Assembly: GCA_044507625.1 (NCBI GenBank)
Contig: JBIQJE010000012.1
Span: 50,809 to 114,808, forward strand
Length of the DNA: 64,000 nucleotides
Source: Hyphomicrobium_A sp044507625
GTDB taxonomy: Bacteria; Pseudomonadota; Alphaproteobacteria; Rhizobiales; Hyphomicrobiaceae
Direction of reading: 5' to 3'
Shown here: positions 1-9,063 of the stretch, piece after piece
Layout of the letters: each line of letters begins with the position of its first letter
How positions within the stretch are numbered: position 1 is the stretch's first letter
Notes under the pieces: model-generated
Databases searched by the model: none
What the model saw: only the letters and a program-made list of their open reading frames with translations
Told to the model about the DNA's origin: nothing
Program-made: the position numbers and the translations under genes

Positions 1-90
1 TGGCGGCCGTTTCGCCTAATTCTCCTTGGGAAAGCCTGCGTCGCGCGGGCTGGAGGCCGGGCGCCGCGTTATTCCGCGGAGGCCTGATGC

Positions 91-342
91 CTATTCCTCT
101 CCATCGCCGCCCGAACGTCGCCCCTCGGCCCCGGTCGCGCCCGATACCACGGCGTCGTCGCCGTCCTCGTCGGCATCCGCCTGCCCCCCGGCGATGACGT
201 ACCCCCCGCCCAGCCAGCGTCCGAGATCGACGTCACGGCACCGCGCCGAGCAAAACGGCCGGTAGGCGGCCTCCGTCGGCTCCCCGCAAATGGGACAGCG
301 GCGGCCCGCAGCCTTTGCTGCTTCCTTCGACTTTTGCGCCAT
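91..342 (-). CDS. yacG: YacG zinc-ribbon protein (DNA gyrase inhibitor family)
   Basis: An 83-residue protein with a compact zinc ribbon: CPICG near residue 17, then FCSARC and the family stretch DVDLGRWLGGGYVI. The two CxxC/CxxxC pairs should bind one zinc ion. In E. coli the YacG family binds GyrB and inhibits DNA gyrase; whether that holds in alphaproteobacteria is inferred. The C-terminal third is acidic and Gly-rich (EDGDD, GGDGEE) and probably disordered. It lies 29 bp downstream of maf on the same strand, the usual alphaproteobacterial order. Confidence 0.9.
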   Translation of the reverse strand: MAQKSKEAAKAAGRRCPICGEPTEAAYRPFCSARCRDVDLGRWLGGGYVIAGGQADADEDGDDAVVSGATGAEGRRSGGDGEE

Positions 343-371
343 GGGTGCGCCTTCCGTCAGATCGGGTCAGA

Positions 372-1115
372 TCAGGTCGGGTCGAGCTCTGCAGCACGGA
401 CCCAGGCGAAGTGGATCGGAAAGCCCTCGCCCGCCAGCATCGCCACCACCTCGGTGAGCGGCAGACCGACGACGCTCGTGTAGGAGCCGACGATCTTCTG
501 CACGAAGCTTCCGGCGAGCCCTTGGATGGCATAGCCGCCGGCTTTCCCGCGCCACTCCCTTGAAGCGATATAGGCCTCGATCTCCTCCCGTGAAAGATGT
601 TTGAACCGCACGCGGGTATCGACGATCTTCTGGCGCAGGCGGTCATCGGGCGTGATGAGGCACACGCTCGTCAGCACCCGGTGCGCGCGCCCCGAAAGGA
701 GCTGCAGGCAGTTCGCCGCCTCCTCGATGTTCGACGGCTTCATGAGGATGCGCCGCCCGACCGCGACGACCGTATCCGCCGCCAGCACGTAAGCCGAGGC
801 GATGTCCTTGTCGTTGGCGATCTGGTCGCGCGCGGTCTCCGCCTTCATCCGCGCGATCCGCGCCGCATAGGCGCGGGGCATCTCCACCCGGCGGGCCGAT
901 TCATCGATGGAGGATGGACGCAGCGCATCCGGCTCGATACCCACCTGCGACAGGAGCATCAGCCGCCGCGGACTCGCGCTCGCGAGCACCAGCGTCGGGC
1001 GCGCAGCGTCGCCGGGGTTGGCGGCCTTTGCCTTGGCCAGCTCACGGCGCAGCGTATCGCGGCGCGGATGGTCGGTGCGGCTCAGCGCGGTCAAAAATGC
1101 GGCCTTGGCGGACAT
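372..1115 (-). CDS. maf: Maf-family nucleoside triphosphate pyrophosphatase
   Basis: A 247-residue Maf protein, a house-cleaning enzyme that hydrolyses non-canonical nucleoside triphosphates to the monophosphate and pyrophosphate. The signature SASPRR is at about residues 46-51, followed by IDES, the AADTVV segment carrying the catalytic Asp, and KAGGYAIQG near the C-terminus. About 40 residues precede the usual Maf start (LVLASASPRR), so the true start may lie downstream or this is a real extension. An AGG sits about 10 nt before the chosen ATG. It is co-directional with yacG, as in relatives. Confidence 0.9.
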   Translation of the reverse strand: MSAKAAFLTALSRTDHPRRDTLRRELAKAKAANPGDAARPTLVLASASPRRLMLLSQVGIEPDALRPSSIDESARRVEMPRAYAARIARMKAETARDQIANDKDIASAYVLAADTVVAVGRRILMKPSNIEEAANCLQLLSGRAHRVLTSVCLITPDDRLRQKIVDTRVRFKHLSREEIEAYIASREWRGKAGGYAIQGLAGSFVQKIVGSYTSVVGLPLTEVVAMLAGEGFPIHFAWVRAAELDPT

Positions 1116-1272
1116 CGCAGCGTCACCTTGGAGAGGACATGATGGCTTGAAGACGGCTTATGGACGAACGGCCTGGACTGAGCCTGCCTTTGCGCGCGTC
1201 GGGATCGATCCAGGGGCGCCGGCAAGGCCGATCTTCGGCGGTTGACAGTTGCCGAAGCACTGCTACGGGGCA

Positions 1273-1286
1273 TTGCGACATTGCAA
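1273..1286. promoter_or_regulatory. possible FNR/CRP-family box upstream of the regulator gene
   Basis: TTGCGACATTGCAA has the TTG-N8-CAA layout with perfect TTGC/GCAA half-sites. It lies 125 bp before the Crp-type gene at 1411 in a 295-bp gene-free gap. Autoregulation is a guess. Such short sites occur by chance. Confidence 0.35.
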
Positions 1287-1410
1287 AGGCGACGATGGAA
1301 AAGCAAGGGGGCAATCGCCGGATCCGCGCACCCCCGCAATCGCCCGTTGCCATCGCCGGGCCTTTTCAGGCTAAATCACCGCCGCGGCCGGGCCGAAAAG
1401 GGCTTCCAAC

Positions 1411-2109
1411 ATGCTTGCCAAGAGCGCGATTGTCGATCTTCTCGGACGCACGTCGCTTTTCGGATCGCTGGACGAATCCGAGCGCCGCGCCGTCGCCGAC
1501 GAGATGCGCGAGGTGAGCTTCGACCCCAGCCAGGTCATTTTCACCCGCGGCGACACGGGCCGCGAGATCTACCTCGTCGTATCGGGGCGCGTGCGCATCT
1601 CGGTTCTCACCGCGGAGGGACGCGAGTTGTCGTTCGCCCATGCCGAGCCCGGCGCCATCTTCGGCGAGATCGCCATGCTCGACGGCGGCCCTCGCTCGGC
1701 GGACGCAACAGCGGTCGGCAAGGTGAGCGCCCTCAGCCTCTCCAAGCCCGCATTCAAGCGCCTCATGGAAACGCAGCCGCACGTTGCAGAGGCGGCCATG
1801 CGATTCCTGTGCACGCGCATTCGCGAAGCCGACCAGCAGCTCGAGGCCATCGCGCTCTATCCGATCGAAGGCCGCCTCGCGCGGTTCTTCCTGGCCGCTG
1901 CCCGCGCAAAGGAGCCCGACAGCGAGGATGGCCGCGTGACGATCGATCTGCCGATTTCGCAGAGCGAGCTCGCGCTGCTCATCGGAGCGAGCCGGCCGAA
2001 GGTCAACACGGCGCTGTCGATGCTGGAGACGACCGGAGCGCTCGAACGCAAAGGCTCGCGCATCGTCTGCGATCTGGAAGAGCTGGAAGCGATTGCCGGC
2101 ACCGCGTGA
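1411..2109 (+). CDS. Crp/Fnr-family transcriptional regulator, probably cAMP-responsive
   Basis: A 232-residue protein with an N-terminal cyclic-nucleotide-binding barrel (about residues 10-130), a dimerisation helix and a C-terminal winged helix (about 150-225, ISQSELALLIGASRPKVNTA). The segment FGEIAMLDGGPRSADA resembles the cAMP phosphate-binding cassette (FGE...PR-S/A-A), so it may truly bind cAMP; there is no FNR-type cysteine cluster. An adenylate cyclase gene begins within its last codons or just downstream, so sensor and cAMP producer are probably co-transcribed. The target genes are not evident here. Confidence 0.85.
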   Translation: MLAKSAIVDLLGRTSLFGSLDESERRAVADEMREVSFDPSQVIFTRGDTGREIYLVVSGRVRISVLTAEGRELSFAHAEPGAIFGEIAMLDGGPRSADATAVGKVSALSLSKPAFKRLMETQPHVAEAAMRFLCTRIREADQQLEAIALYPIEGRLARFFLAAARAKEPDSEDGRVTIDLPISQSELALLIGASRPKVNTALSMLETTGALERKGSRIVCDLEELEAIAGTA

Positions 2110-3520
2110 GGATGCATCCCCCTTGGGCTGGCCCCTGTCCGAGAAAAATCTCGATAGCTCTCGCCGGCCGGAGCAGTGCGGCGCGAGCCACGCAGCCCCG
2201 TCTTCACCGTTCCAGCGTCTGAAGACGCGCTTTGCGGCTTCGCTCCTCCCCCTGATCGAAAACGCGCCCGTGCGCCGGCTCCGGGCCCTTGCCCGCAAGC
2301 TGGCGGCCGCAGGCACTGCTCCCTATCCGCCGGATGTCCGCCGCCGGCTGAAGATCCTCAATGTCATGTGCTACCTGATCGCGGCGACGACGCTGCTCTA
2401 CGCGATCCAGCAGGCGACGCTCGACTACGCCCAGTATGCACCGATGGTGCATCTCAATCTTTTCATCGTCGCTGCCGTGCTGCTCGTCCCCTTTGCCCAC
2501 CGCATCAACGAGATGGCCGGCGGGCTGCTGCTGGTTGCGGTCGAGTATGCCGCGCTCATCGGCTTTGCCAGCTTCTTCAGCCGCGAGGGCGGGGGCCACC
2601 TGCAATACCTCATCGCCGCTGCCGCGGCGTTCGTCATTTTCGGCCTGCAGCGTCTGTGGCTGGTGATCGGCGTCATTGTCCTCGCCGTCGTGCTGCACCT
2701 TTACGTCTGGTACCACTTCCCCGTCACCGGCCCCGTCACGGCGGATCAGCAGGCGATCATGGATTCCCTTTACACGCAGGGTGCCATCACCACGTTCGCG
2801 CTCATCGCCGCTTCCGTCTATTACGCCTTCAGCCTTGCCGAGCAGGCCAAGGCGGAAACCGACGCCGTGCTGCGCAACGTTCTGCCCGACCCCATCGTGG
2901 AACGTCTGAAGGCGAACCCGGGCGGCGTCATCGCCGACAACATCGACAACGCCTCGGTGATGTTCGCCGACATCTCCGGCTTCGTCGCCCTTGCACGCCG
3001 GCTCGGCGCCAACGCGACGGTGGACCTGTTGAGCCGCATCGTCTCGGAGTTCGACAAGCTGGCGGTGCGGCACGGCGTTGAGAAAATCAAGACCATCGGC
3101 GATGCGTACATGGTGGTTGCGGGATTGCCCGATCCCGTCCCCGACCACACGGCGCGGCTGGCGCGCATGGGGCTCGATATGCTGTTGACCGTGGACCGGC
3201 TTCGCGCCGAAAGCGGGCTTTCCATCGCGTTGCGGATCGGAATGGCCTCGGGCCCGGTGACCGCGGGCGTCATCGGCACGCGCAAGTTCAGCTACGATGT
3301 GTGGGGCGATCCGGTAAACCTCGCCAGCCGCCTGGAAGGACAATCTTCGCCCGGCCGTATTCTCATTTGCCCCGGATGCCGCGCCGCGCTTGGCGATCAT
3401 TTCCTCTACGAGGCGCGCGGCCCTATCGAGATCAAGGGCATCGGTGCCCAGGAGGCATGGTTTCTCATCGGCGAGAAGCCGAACGAGGGTCCGGGCGCAG
3501 CGTCCGAGATCAGACCGTAG
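2093..3520 (+). CDS. membrane-bound class III adenylate/guanylate cyclase
   Basis: 475 residues. An N-terminal region with about six hydrophobic segments (roughly residues 88-250) is joined by a short linker (EQAKAETDAVLRNVLPDPIVERLK) to a class III catalytic domain. Metal-binding Asp lies in FADISGF, the adenine-selecting Lys in KTIGDAY, and the Asp and transition-state Asn/Arg in YDVWGDPVNLASR, so the domain looks active and favours ATP. The start is uncertain: only TTG codons are available, at 2093 (17-nt overlap with the regulator) or at 2123. Together with the preceding Crp-type gene it forms a cAMP make-and-sense pair. Confidence 0.88.
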   Translation: MPAPREDASPLGWPLSEKNLDSSRRPEQCGASHAAPSSPFQRLKTRFAASLLPLIENAPVRRLRALARKLAAAGTAPYPPDVRRRLKILNVMCYLIAATTLLYAIQQATLDYAQYAPMVHLNLFIVAAVLLVPFAHRINEMAGGLLLVAVEYAALIGFASFFSREGGGHLQYLIAAAAAFVIFGLQRLWLVIGVIVLAVVLHLYVWYHFPVTGPVTADQQAIMDSLYTQGAITTFALIAASVYYAFSLAEQAKAETDAVLRNVLPDPIVERLKANPGGVIADNIDNASVMFADISGFVALARRLGANATVDLLSRIVSEFDKLAVRHGVEKIKTIGDAYMVVAGLPDPVPDHTARLARMGLDMLLTVDRLRAESGLSIALRIGMASGPVTAGVIGTRKFSYDVWGDPVNLASRLEGQSSPGRILICPGCRAALGDHFLYEARGPIEIKGIGAQEAWFLIGEKPNEGPGAASEIRP

Positions 3521-4028
3521 GGCCGCCCTCGAAGCCGAACCGCGACTTGATGCGCTCGAAAAGCTGATCGCGCACGCCGCGATAGTCGGCAAGCGTCTGC
3601 TCGCGCGTGCCATGCCCCACCATCACGGTGGCATCGTACGTCGGCCAATATTCGACATCGACTGCCATGGTGCGCGTCAGCTCCAGCGCCTGGTGGTGCG
3701 CTTCGGGGGACAGCGAGACGATGAGATCGAAGGACGTGTCGTGCAGATCGCGCAGCGTATTCGGCGTATGGCCGGAGACGTCGATGCCGATCTCGTCCAT
3801 CACGGTGGTGACGAACGAATCGGCGACCCCAGCGCGCACCCCCGCCGACGCAACGTATGCGCGTTTGCCGGCGAGATGGCGCAGGATTGCCGCTGCCATC
3901 ACCGAGCGCACCGCGTTCGTCGTGCAGGCGAAGAGCACCGCGCCAGGCAGATCCCGGGAGGCTGCCTCACCCGCCGCAGGCCCGAGAGCCGGACGGTCCG
4001 CTGTGCCGCTCGCGAAGTCGCGAGACAT
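3510..4028 (-). CDS. low-molecular-weight protein-tyrosine-phosphatase / ArsC-like
   Basis: A 172-residue protein with the phosphatase loop CTTNAVRS (C-x5-R-S) at the end of the first strand (LFACTTNAVRS), as in low-molecular-weight tyrosine phosphatases and thioredoxin-type arsenate reductases. DLIVSLSPEAH provides the following segment. I chose the ATG at 4028, five bases after the UPF0262 stop; the longer open frame has no family similarity. Its 3' end overlaps the cyclase 3' end by 11 nt in convergent orientation. It is part of the conserved hisD-UPF0262-LMWP unit. Substrate is unknown; tyrosine phosphatase is more likely than arsenate reductase because no ars genes are nearby. Confidence 0.85.
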   Translation of the reverse strand: MSRDFASGTADRPALGPAAGEAASRDLPGAVLFACTTNAVRSVMAAAILRHLAGKRAYVASAGVRAGVADSFVTTVMDEIGIDVSGHTPNTLRDLHDTSFDLIVSLSPEAHHQALELTRTMAVDVEYWPTYDATVMVGHGTREQTLADYRGVRDQLFERIKSRFGFEGGPTV

Positions 4029-4033
4029 GGCCG

Positions 4034-4531
4034 CTACCCCTTCCAGTGTAGCGCGCAGATGAGTGTAAACAGCCGGCGGGCGGTATCGATATCGATGGTG
4101 ATCTTGCCGGCGAGGCGTTCGAGCAGAGTTCTGCTGCCCTCGTCGTGCAGGCCGCGCCGCCCCATGTCGATCGCCTGGATGCGCGAGGGCGGCGCTGTGC
4201 GGATCGCCTCGTAGTAGCTCTCGCACACGAGGAAATAGTCCTTCATGATGCGCTTCAGCGGCGTCAGCGACAGCATGTGGGTGATGAGCGTCTCGTCGGC
4301 CTCGTTGCTGACCGCGAACACCAAGCGGTCTTCCAGCATCCCGAGGTTCAGCTTGTATGGACCGTCGTCGCGGCCATCGAGGGCGAACGAGTTACCCTCC
4401 AGGATGTCGAAGATGGCGACCTCGCGCTCATGCTCGATGTTCGAGTTGGTCGTCGCCGTCGACTTCTCATCCAGCGTGATGGCCACCAGCCGCGCCCGCG
4501 GCAGCTCGGCGCGGGGCTCTTCCTCGCTCAT
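4034..4531 (-). CDS. UPF0262 family protein
   Basis: A 165-residue alphaproteobacterial conserved protein. The segment LNLGMLEDRLVFAV and the C-terminal GRRGLHDEGS are typical of UPF0262, whose function is unknown. Its ATG overlaps the hisD stop by 4 nt, so it is translationally coupled to histidinol dehydrogenase, and the phosphatase follows after 5 nt. No signal peptide or membrane segment is seen. Confidence 0.9.
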   Translation of the reverse strand: MSEEEPRAELPRARLVAITLDEKSTATTNSNIEHEREVAIFDILEGNSFALDGRDDGPYKLNLGMLEDRLVFAVSNEADETLITHMLSLTPLKRIMKDYFLVCESYYEAIRTAPPSRIQAIDMGRRGLHDEGSRTLLERLAGKITIDIDTARRLFTLICALHWKG

Positions 4532-5838
4532 GATTGATGCCCGGTAGAAGGTTGCAGGCGAATATCGGCGGAAAGCCGGTGCGCTTCCAGCCCCTCGGCG
4601 CGCGCCAGCGCCATCGCTGCCGGCCCGAGCGCCGCCAGCGCGCCGCGGTCCAGCTTCAGAAGCGAGGTTCGCTTCATGAAGTCCAGCACCCCGAGGCCGG
4701 AGGAGAAGCGCGCCGTGCGCGAAGTCGGCAGCACGTGATTGGAGCCCGCGATGTAGTCGCCGATCATTTCCGGCGTGTGGGAGCCTATGAAGATAGCGCC
4801 CGCGTTGCGGATGCGCTCGCTCAGCGCCTCCGCGTCGGCAGTGGCGATCTCCAGATGCTCCGCCGCGATACGGTCGGCGAGGGCGGGCGCCTCATCGAGC
4901 GAAGAAAGCTCGATAATGGCGCCGAATTCGTTCCAGCTTTCGCTCGCGATGCTTGCGCGCGGCAGCTTCTCGAGCTGGCGCGCGACCGCAGCTTCCACCG
5001 CGCGGCCGAACGCGACGTCGTCCGTCATCAGGATCGACTGCGCGGCCGTATCGTGCTCGGCCTGGGCGAGAAGATCGGCCGCGATCCAATCGGGATCGTT
5101 GTGCCTGTCGGCGATCACCAGCACCTCGGAAGGCCCCGCGATGCTGTCGATGCCAACGGTGCCAAAAACGAGCCGCTTCGCCGCGGCAACATAGGCGTTG
5201 CCCGGGCCGACGATCTTCGCAACCGGCGCGATCGTCTGCGTGCCGTAAGCGAGTGCGGCAACCGCCTGTGCGCCGCCGATGCGGTAAACCTCCTCGATGC
5301 CGGCCAGCTCGGCAGCCGCCAGCACGAGCGGATTGAGTTCGCCATCCGGCGAGGGCACCACCATGACGATGCGCGGCACGCCCGCGACCTTCGCCGGGAT
5401 GGCATTCATCAGAACCGAGCTGGGATAGGAGGCGAGCCCGCCTGGCACGTAAAGGCCAGCCGATTCCACCGCCGTCCAGCGCCAGCCGAGCTCGACGCCC
5501 AGCCCGTCCGTGTAGCGCTCGTTGACCGGCAGCTGGCGCTCGTGATGCTCGGCGATGCGCGCCGCCGCAAGCTCCAGCGCCTCCAGCGTCTCCGCGCTGC
5601 ACGCTTCGCGCGCGCGAGCCATCTCCTCCGCCGACACGCGCAAGCCGAGGGCGCCGAGGTCGACGCGGTCGAATTTGCGCGAAAGATCGATCAGCGCGGC
5701 ATCCCCGCGCCCGCGCACGTCCTCGATGATGGCGGCCGCGGCAGTGCCGACATCGGCGGACGATTCACGCTTCTCACCGAGGAAAGCCGCGAACGCCGTT
5801 TCGAATTGAGGATCGCGGGTATTCAGCCGCTTGGGCAT
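4528..5838 (-). CDS. hisD: histidinol dehydrogenase
   Basis: A 436-residue full-length HisD, the zinc enzyme that makes histidine from histidinol in two NAD-dependent oxidations, the last steps of histidine synthesis. Visible family segments are YVPGGLASYPSSVLM, IVGPGNAYVAAAKR, IDSIAGPSEVLVIAD, the zinc-region QAEHD, AEHLEI and the C-terminal SNHVLPTSRTARFSSGL. It heads the hisD-UPF0262-phosphatase unit, separated from DUF2948 upstream by 46 bp. Other his genes are not in the window, which is normal in this order. Confidence 0.97.
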   Translation of the reverse strand: MPKRLNTRDPQFETAFAAFLGEKRESSADVGTAAAAIIEDVRGRGDAALIDLSRKFDRVDLGALGLRVSAEEMARAREACSAETLEALELAAARIAEHHERQLPVNERYTDGLGVELGWRWTAVESAGLYVPGGLASYPSSVLMNAIPAKVAGVPRIVMVVPSPDGELNPLVLAAAELAGIEEVYRIGGAQAVAALAYGTQTIAPVAKIVGPGNAYVAAAKRLVFGTVGIDSIAGPSEVLVIADRHNDPDWIAADLLAQAEHDTAAQSILMTDDVAFGRAVEAAVARQLEKLPRASIASESWNEFGAIIELSSLDEAPALADRIAAEHLEIATADAEALSERIRNAGAIFIGSHTPEMIGDYIAGSNHVLPTSRTARFSSGLGVLDFMKRTSLLKLDRGALAALGPAAMALARAEGLEAHRLSADIRLQPSTGHQS

Positions 5839-5884
5839 CTCGTCATCGGCCCTTCGGCCGTCTCCTTTGGGAAATTACGGGGCG

Positions 5885-6325
5885 CTATTCGTCACTCGCG
5901 TGCGCCGGTTTCGCGTTGGCGCGCCACGCAGCGCCAAGGTCGCGCAGCTCCGCCTCGATGCACTCGACCTCGAGCTGGAGCGCCGCACCGCCGGCAAAAT
6001 GCAGCATCACCGCCCCCGAGGGCTCCTCGCCCGGCTCGAACGTCACGGCGAGCAGCGACAGCACGCTGTCCTTCTGGCGCGGATCGAACCCCTGCACCCG
6101 CGCCGCCTTCACCCGCTCGAAGCGCACCCCCGACCGCCGCCGCCGGTAAGCGTCGGGCCCTTCCTTCACGGCCCCCTCCCAGTCGAAGCGGTTGGCAATG
6201 GCCGCAAAACGCATGTCCCCGGCGAGGAACGCCATCTCGCCCACGCGCATCACCGCATCCTGCAGGTGGCACGACAGGACGCGCAGATCCTCCGGATCGA
6301 GGGCAATGAGCTTCAATTCCTGCAT
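5885..6325 (-). CDS. DUF2948 family protein
   Basis: A 146-residue cytosolic protein beginning MQELKLIALDPEDL, a typical DUF2948 start, so I use the ATG at 6325 rather than upstream starts. Conserved segments include AGDMRFAAIANRFDWE and RRRRSGVRFERV. Function is unknown. In related genomes it sits between murA and hisD; here it precedes hisD but is separated from murA by about 3.6 kb of other genes. Confidence 0.88.
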   Translation of the reverse strand: MQELKLIALDPEDLRVLSCHLQDAVMRVGEMAFLAGDMRFAAIANRFDWEGAVKEGPDAYRRRRSGVRFERVKAARVQGFDPRQKDSVLSLLAVTFEPGEEPSGAVMLHFAGGAALQLEVECIEAELRDLGAAWRANAKPAHASDE

Positions 6326-6516
6326 ACGGGTACTGTCCCATGCGCCGCCGGACATATGGCCGCGAGCCACAAAACTTTGATAGCTGTGCTGGTCTGGCGG
6401 CGCAACATACCTGTCATACGGGACCGCCGCTGGCGCCGATCAGCCGCATCGCACTTGTATCGTGTTCGCGAAGGGTCGTAGATGGCAGCAGAAACATCGA
6501 CTTGATCGGGTGCGCC

Positions 6517-6708
6517 ATGGACGAGGAACGCTTCAATCTATCGCTACGCCGCTTCCTCAAGGAGGTGGGCATCACCTCTCAGCGCGAGATCGAGCGCCTG
6601 GTGCGCGAAGGCGCCCCGGACGGCGCGAAACTGCGCGTGAGGATGGTGCTCACCGCCGAGGGAACCGATCTGCATCACGAGGTCGACGGCGAAATCGAAA
6701 CGCGCTGA
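6517..6708 (+). CDS. DUF6494 family small protein
   Basis: A 63-residue protein starting MDEERFNLSLRRFLKEVG, then ITSQREIERLVREG and RVRMVLTAEGTDLHHEVDG, matching the small DUF6494 family common in alpha- and betaproteobacteria. Function is unknown; the first half looks helical and the second half strand-rich. The ATG at 6517 was chosen over upstream in-frame starts because family similarity begins there. It stands alone between divergent DUF2948 and the GGDEF-EAL gene. Confidence 0.8.
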   Translation: MDEERFNLSLRRFLKEVGITSQREIERLVREGAPDGAKLRVRMVLTAEGTDLHHEVDGEIETR

Positions 6709-6873
6709 TCCAGATCAGCCAAGCGGCCGGCCGCGGCCGCGCGGAGCCGCACGCGGTCCACCGACGCTTAACGAGCCCTTACCGCGACCCCCAAAAATCA
6801 AATCTTGGTTTTCACAACCGGTGAAGCTTCGACCGCTAGCTTGCCGCGATTACGCGAGCTTTTGCGAGGGCTT

Positions 6874-9063
6874 ATGCTCATTGCCGGCGATGGCACGGCG
6901 GCCAGCCTCCCCCGACAAGAGATTGAGCGATTACGCGCGCTCGACGAATATCGGCCGCTCGACGCGCCGCCCGATCCTGACATAGATCGCATCATCGAAC
7001 TCGCGGCACGCATCTGCCGCGCTCCCGCCGCCGCTCTCGCCCTCGTCGGCCGCGACCGCGTCTATTTGAAATCTCGCCACGGCATCGAGCAGCATGAGCT
7101 CCCGCGGGACGAAACGTTCTGCGCGCACGCCATCGAGAATGGCAGCAGCCTCTTCTACGTACCCGACGCTCGCCTCGACCCGCGCTTTGCCGCCCTTCCC
7201 ATTGTGACCGGCGCCCCGCACGTCCGCTTCTACGCGGGCATTCCACTGCAATCGCCCTCCGGCCACAGCATCGGCGCGGTCTGTCTCCTCGATATGAAGC
7301 CCTGGCCCGAATTCGGCGCGAGCGACCGCAGGGCTTTGGAGGATGTCGCCGCCCTCGTGATGAGCAGGCTCGAGATCCAGCGGGTGAAGGAAGCCAGCCA
7401 CGGCGATGATCTGCGCTTCGAGCGCATCGCGTCGACCTCGGCCGACGCCATCGTCTGCACGGACGCACTCGGCCGCATCATCTTCTGGAACAAGGCCGCC
7501 GAGGCCATGACGGGCTACTCGGCCCAGGAGGCCATGGGCAAGCCCGTGAGCTTCGTATTCCCTCCGCGGCTGCGGCGCACGCAAACCGCCAGGCTGACCC
7601 GCGTGGTGCGCCGCATCGCCGGTCCTGCCGCTCCCCGCGCCGAGTTCACCGTTCTGAAGCGCGATGGCGGCGAGCTGCGCCTCGAGATGACGCTCTCGGT
7701 TTCACGCGAGAACGATACCGGCTTCGGCGCTATCCTGCGCGAGGTCGGCCTCGCCCGGCAGGGCGAGCAGCGCCTTTTCGCGCGCGCCGAGCTCGATCCG
7801 CTCACGGGCCTTCCCAACCGCTGCCGCCTGCTCGCCGCCCTGCGGCGTGAAGCGGCGGCGGGAAGTGGAGCGCTTTTCCAGCTCGACCTTGCCGGCTTCA
7901 AGGACGTCAACGATTCCCTCGGCCACGCCGCCGGCGACCAGCTGCTGCGCCAGTCGGGGGAGCGCCTCACCGCGCTGATCGCCGGCACCGGCAAGGTCGC
8001 TCGCCTCGGGGCCGACGAGTTCGCCGTGCTGCTGCCCGGGCTCTCGGCCGCCGAGGCGACGAAAGTTGCCGAAAAAATCGTCGGCGCGTTCGATGCGCCG
8101 TACGTCGTCGGCACCGAAGCGATCTACCTCGGCATCAACGCCGGCATCGTGATGTTCCCCGAGGACGGCACCGATCCCGACGAGCTCGCCGCCAATGCCG
8201 ATCTCGCGCTCGAGCGCTCCAAGGTGGCGGGGCGGCGCGGTTTCGAGTTCTTTATCCCCAAGATGCGTCAGGTCGTGATCGCGCGCCGGACGATCGAGGG
8301 CGAGCTGCGCCGGGCCCTCGCCAGTTCCCAGTTCGAGCTGTTCTATCAGCCGCAGGTGCGCCTGCAGGATGCATCCATCATCGGAGCCGAGGCGCTGCTG
8401 CGATGGCGTCACCCGACACGGGGCCTGCTGAGCCCCGCGGCCTTCCTCGATAGTCTCGAGAAAAGCCCCCTTGCCGCAGACGTCGGCAACTGGGCGCTGC
8501 GCACCGCCTGCGCGCAGGTGGCCGCGTGGCGCAAGGTGCACCCGGATTTCCGCGTCGCGGTGAACCTTTTCGGCGCGCAGTTCGATGCCGGTGATCTGCC
8601 CAACAGGGTGGAGGAGGCATTGCTCGTCAACGGCCTGCCCGCTGAGGCGCTGGAGCTGGAGGTGACCGAGAACATCATGCTCCACGGCGAGCACGCGATC
8701 GTCGTGCCGCTGCGCGAGATGCGCGCCTGGGGCGTCGGCATCGCCTTTGACGACTACGGCACCGGATTCGCCTCACTCAGCCTTTTGAAGCGCTTTCCCG
8801 TGACGCGTCTCAAGATCGACCGTTCATTCGTGAGCGGCGTGTGCACCGAGGAGGAAGACGCTGCCATCGTGCAGGCCATCGTATACCTCGGCCGGTGCTT
8901 CGAGCTCGGCGTCACCGCCGAGGGCATCGAAGATGAAGCGCAGACGGAAGCGCTGCGGCTGTTCGGTTGCAGCGAGGGCCAGGGCTACCTCTACGCCGAG
9001 CCGCTGTCCGTGGAGGCACTCGGCGGTTATCTCGAGCGCGCGGCGAAGCGCACCGTGGCATGA
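6874..9063 (+). CDS. GAF-PAS-GGDEF-EAL cyclic-di-GMP signalling protein
   Basis: 729 residues from the ATG at 6874 (GAGG 4 nt upstream); a TTG at 6805 is the longer alternative. Domain order: GAF (about 25-170), PAS (about 180-290, IVCTDALGRIIFWNKAAEAM), GGDEF (about 305-460, FARAELDPLTGLPNR), EAL (about 477-725). The cyclase signature reads GADEF (379-383) rather than GGDEF, so cyclase activity may be weak or lost. The EAL side keeps GAEALLRW, ENIMLHGE, DDYGTG and KIDRSFV, so c-di-GMP phosphodiesterase activity is likely. No membrane segment is seen: a cytosolic sensor of a small ligand. Confidence 0.9.
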   Translation: MLIAGDGTAASLPRQEIERLRALDEYRPLDAPPDPDIDRIIELAARICRAPAAALALVGRDRVYLKSRHGIEQHELPRDETFCAHAIENGSSLFYVPDARLDPRFAALPIVTGAPHVRFYAGIPLQSPSGHSIGAVCLLDMKPWPEFGASDRRALEDVAALVMSRLEIQRVKEASHGDDLRFERIASTSADAIVCTDALGRIIFWNKAAEAMTGYSAQEAMGKPVSFVFPPRLRRTQTARLTRVVRRIAGPAAPRAEFTVLKRDGGELRLEMTLSVSRENDTGFGAILREVGLARQGEQRLFARAELDPLTGLPNRCRLLAALRREAAAGSGALFQLDLAGFKDVNDSLGHAAGDQLLRQSGERLTALIAGTGKVARLGADEFAVLLPGLSAAEATKVAEKIVGAFDAPYVVGTEAIYLGINAGIVMFPEDGTDPDELAANADLALERSKVAGRRGFEFFIPKMRQVVIARRTIEGELRRALASSQFELFYQPQVRLQDASIIGAEALLRWRHPTRGLLSPAAFLDSLEKSPLAADVGNWALRTACAQVAAWRKVHPDFRVAVNLFGAQFDAGDLPNRVEEALLVNGLPAEALELEVTENIMLHGEHAIVVPLREMRAWGVGIAFDDYGTGFASLSLLKRFPVTRLKIDRSFVSGVCTEEEDAAIVQAIVYLGRCFELGVTAEGIEDEAQTEALRLFGCSEGQGYLYAEPLSVEALGGYLERAAKRTVA

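Noticed and set aside
1242..2316. Alternative frames over the Crp-type regulator
   Set aside because: Shadow translations on both strands with no family features; the frame at 1411-2109 has a complete CRP fold.
3510..4028. Arsenate reductase of an ars operon
   Set aside because: The C-x5-R loop alone does not separate arsenate reductase from tyrosine phosphatase, and no arsB, acr3 or arsR gene is adjacent.
4534..6309. Long plus-strand open frame over hisD and DUF2948
   Set aside because: GC-rich shadow frame with Arg/Ala-rich low-complexity translation; the opposite strand has unmistakable HisD motifs.
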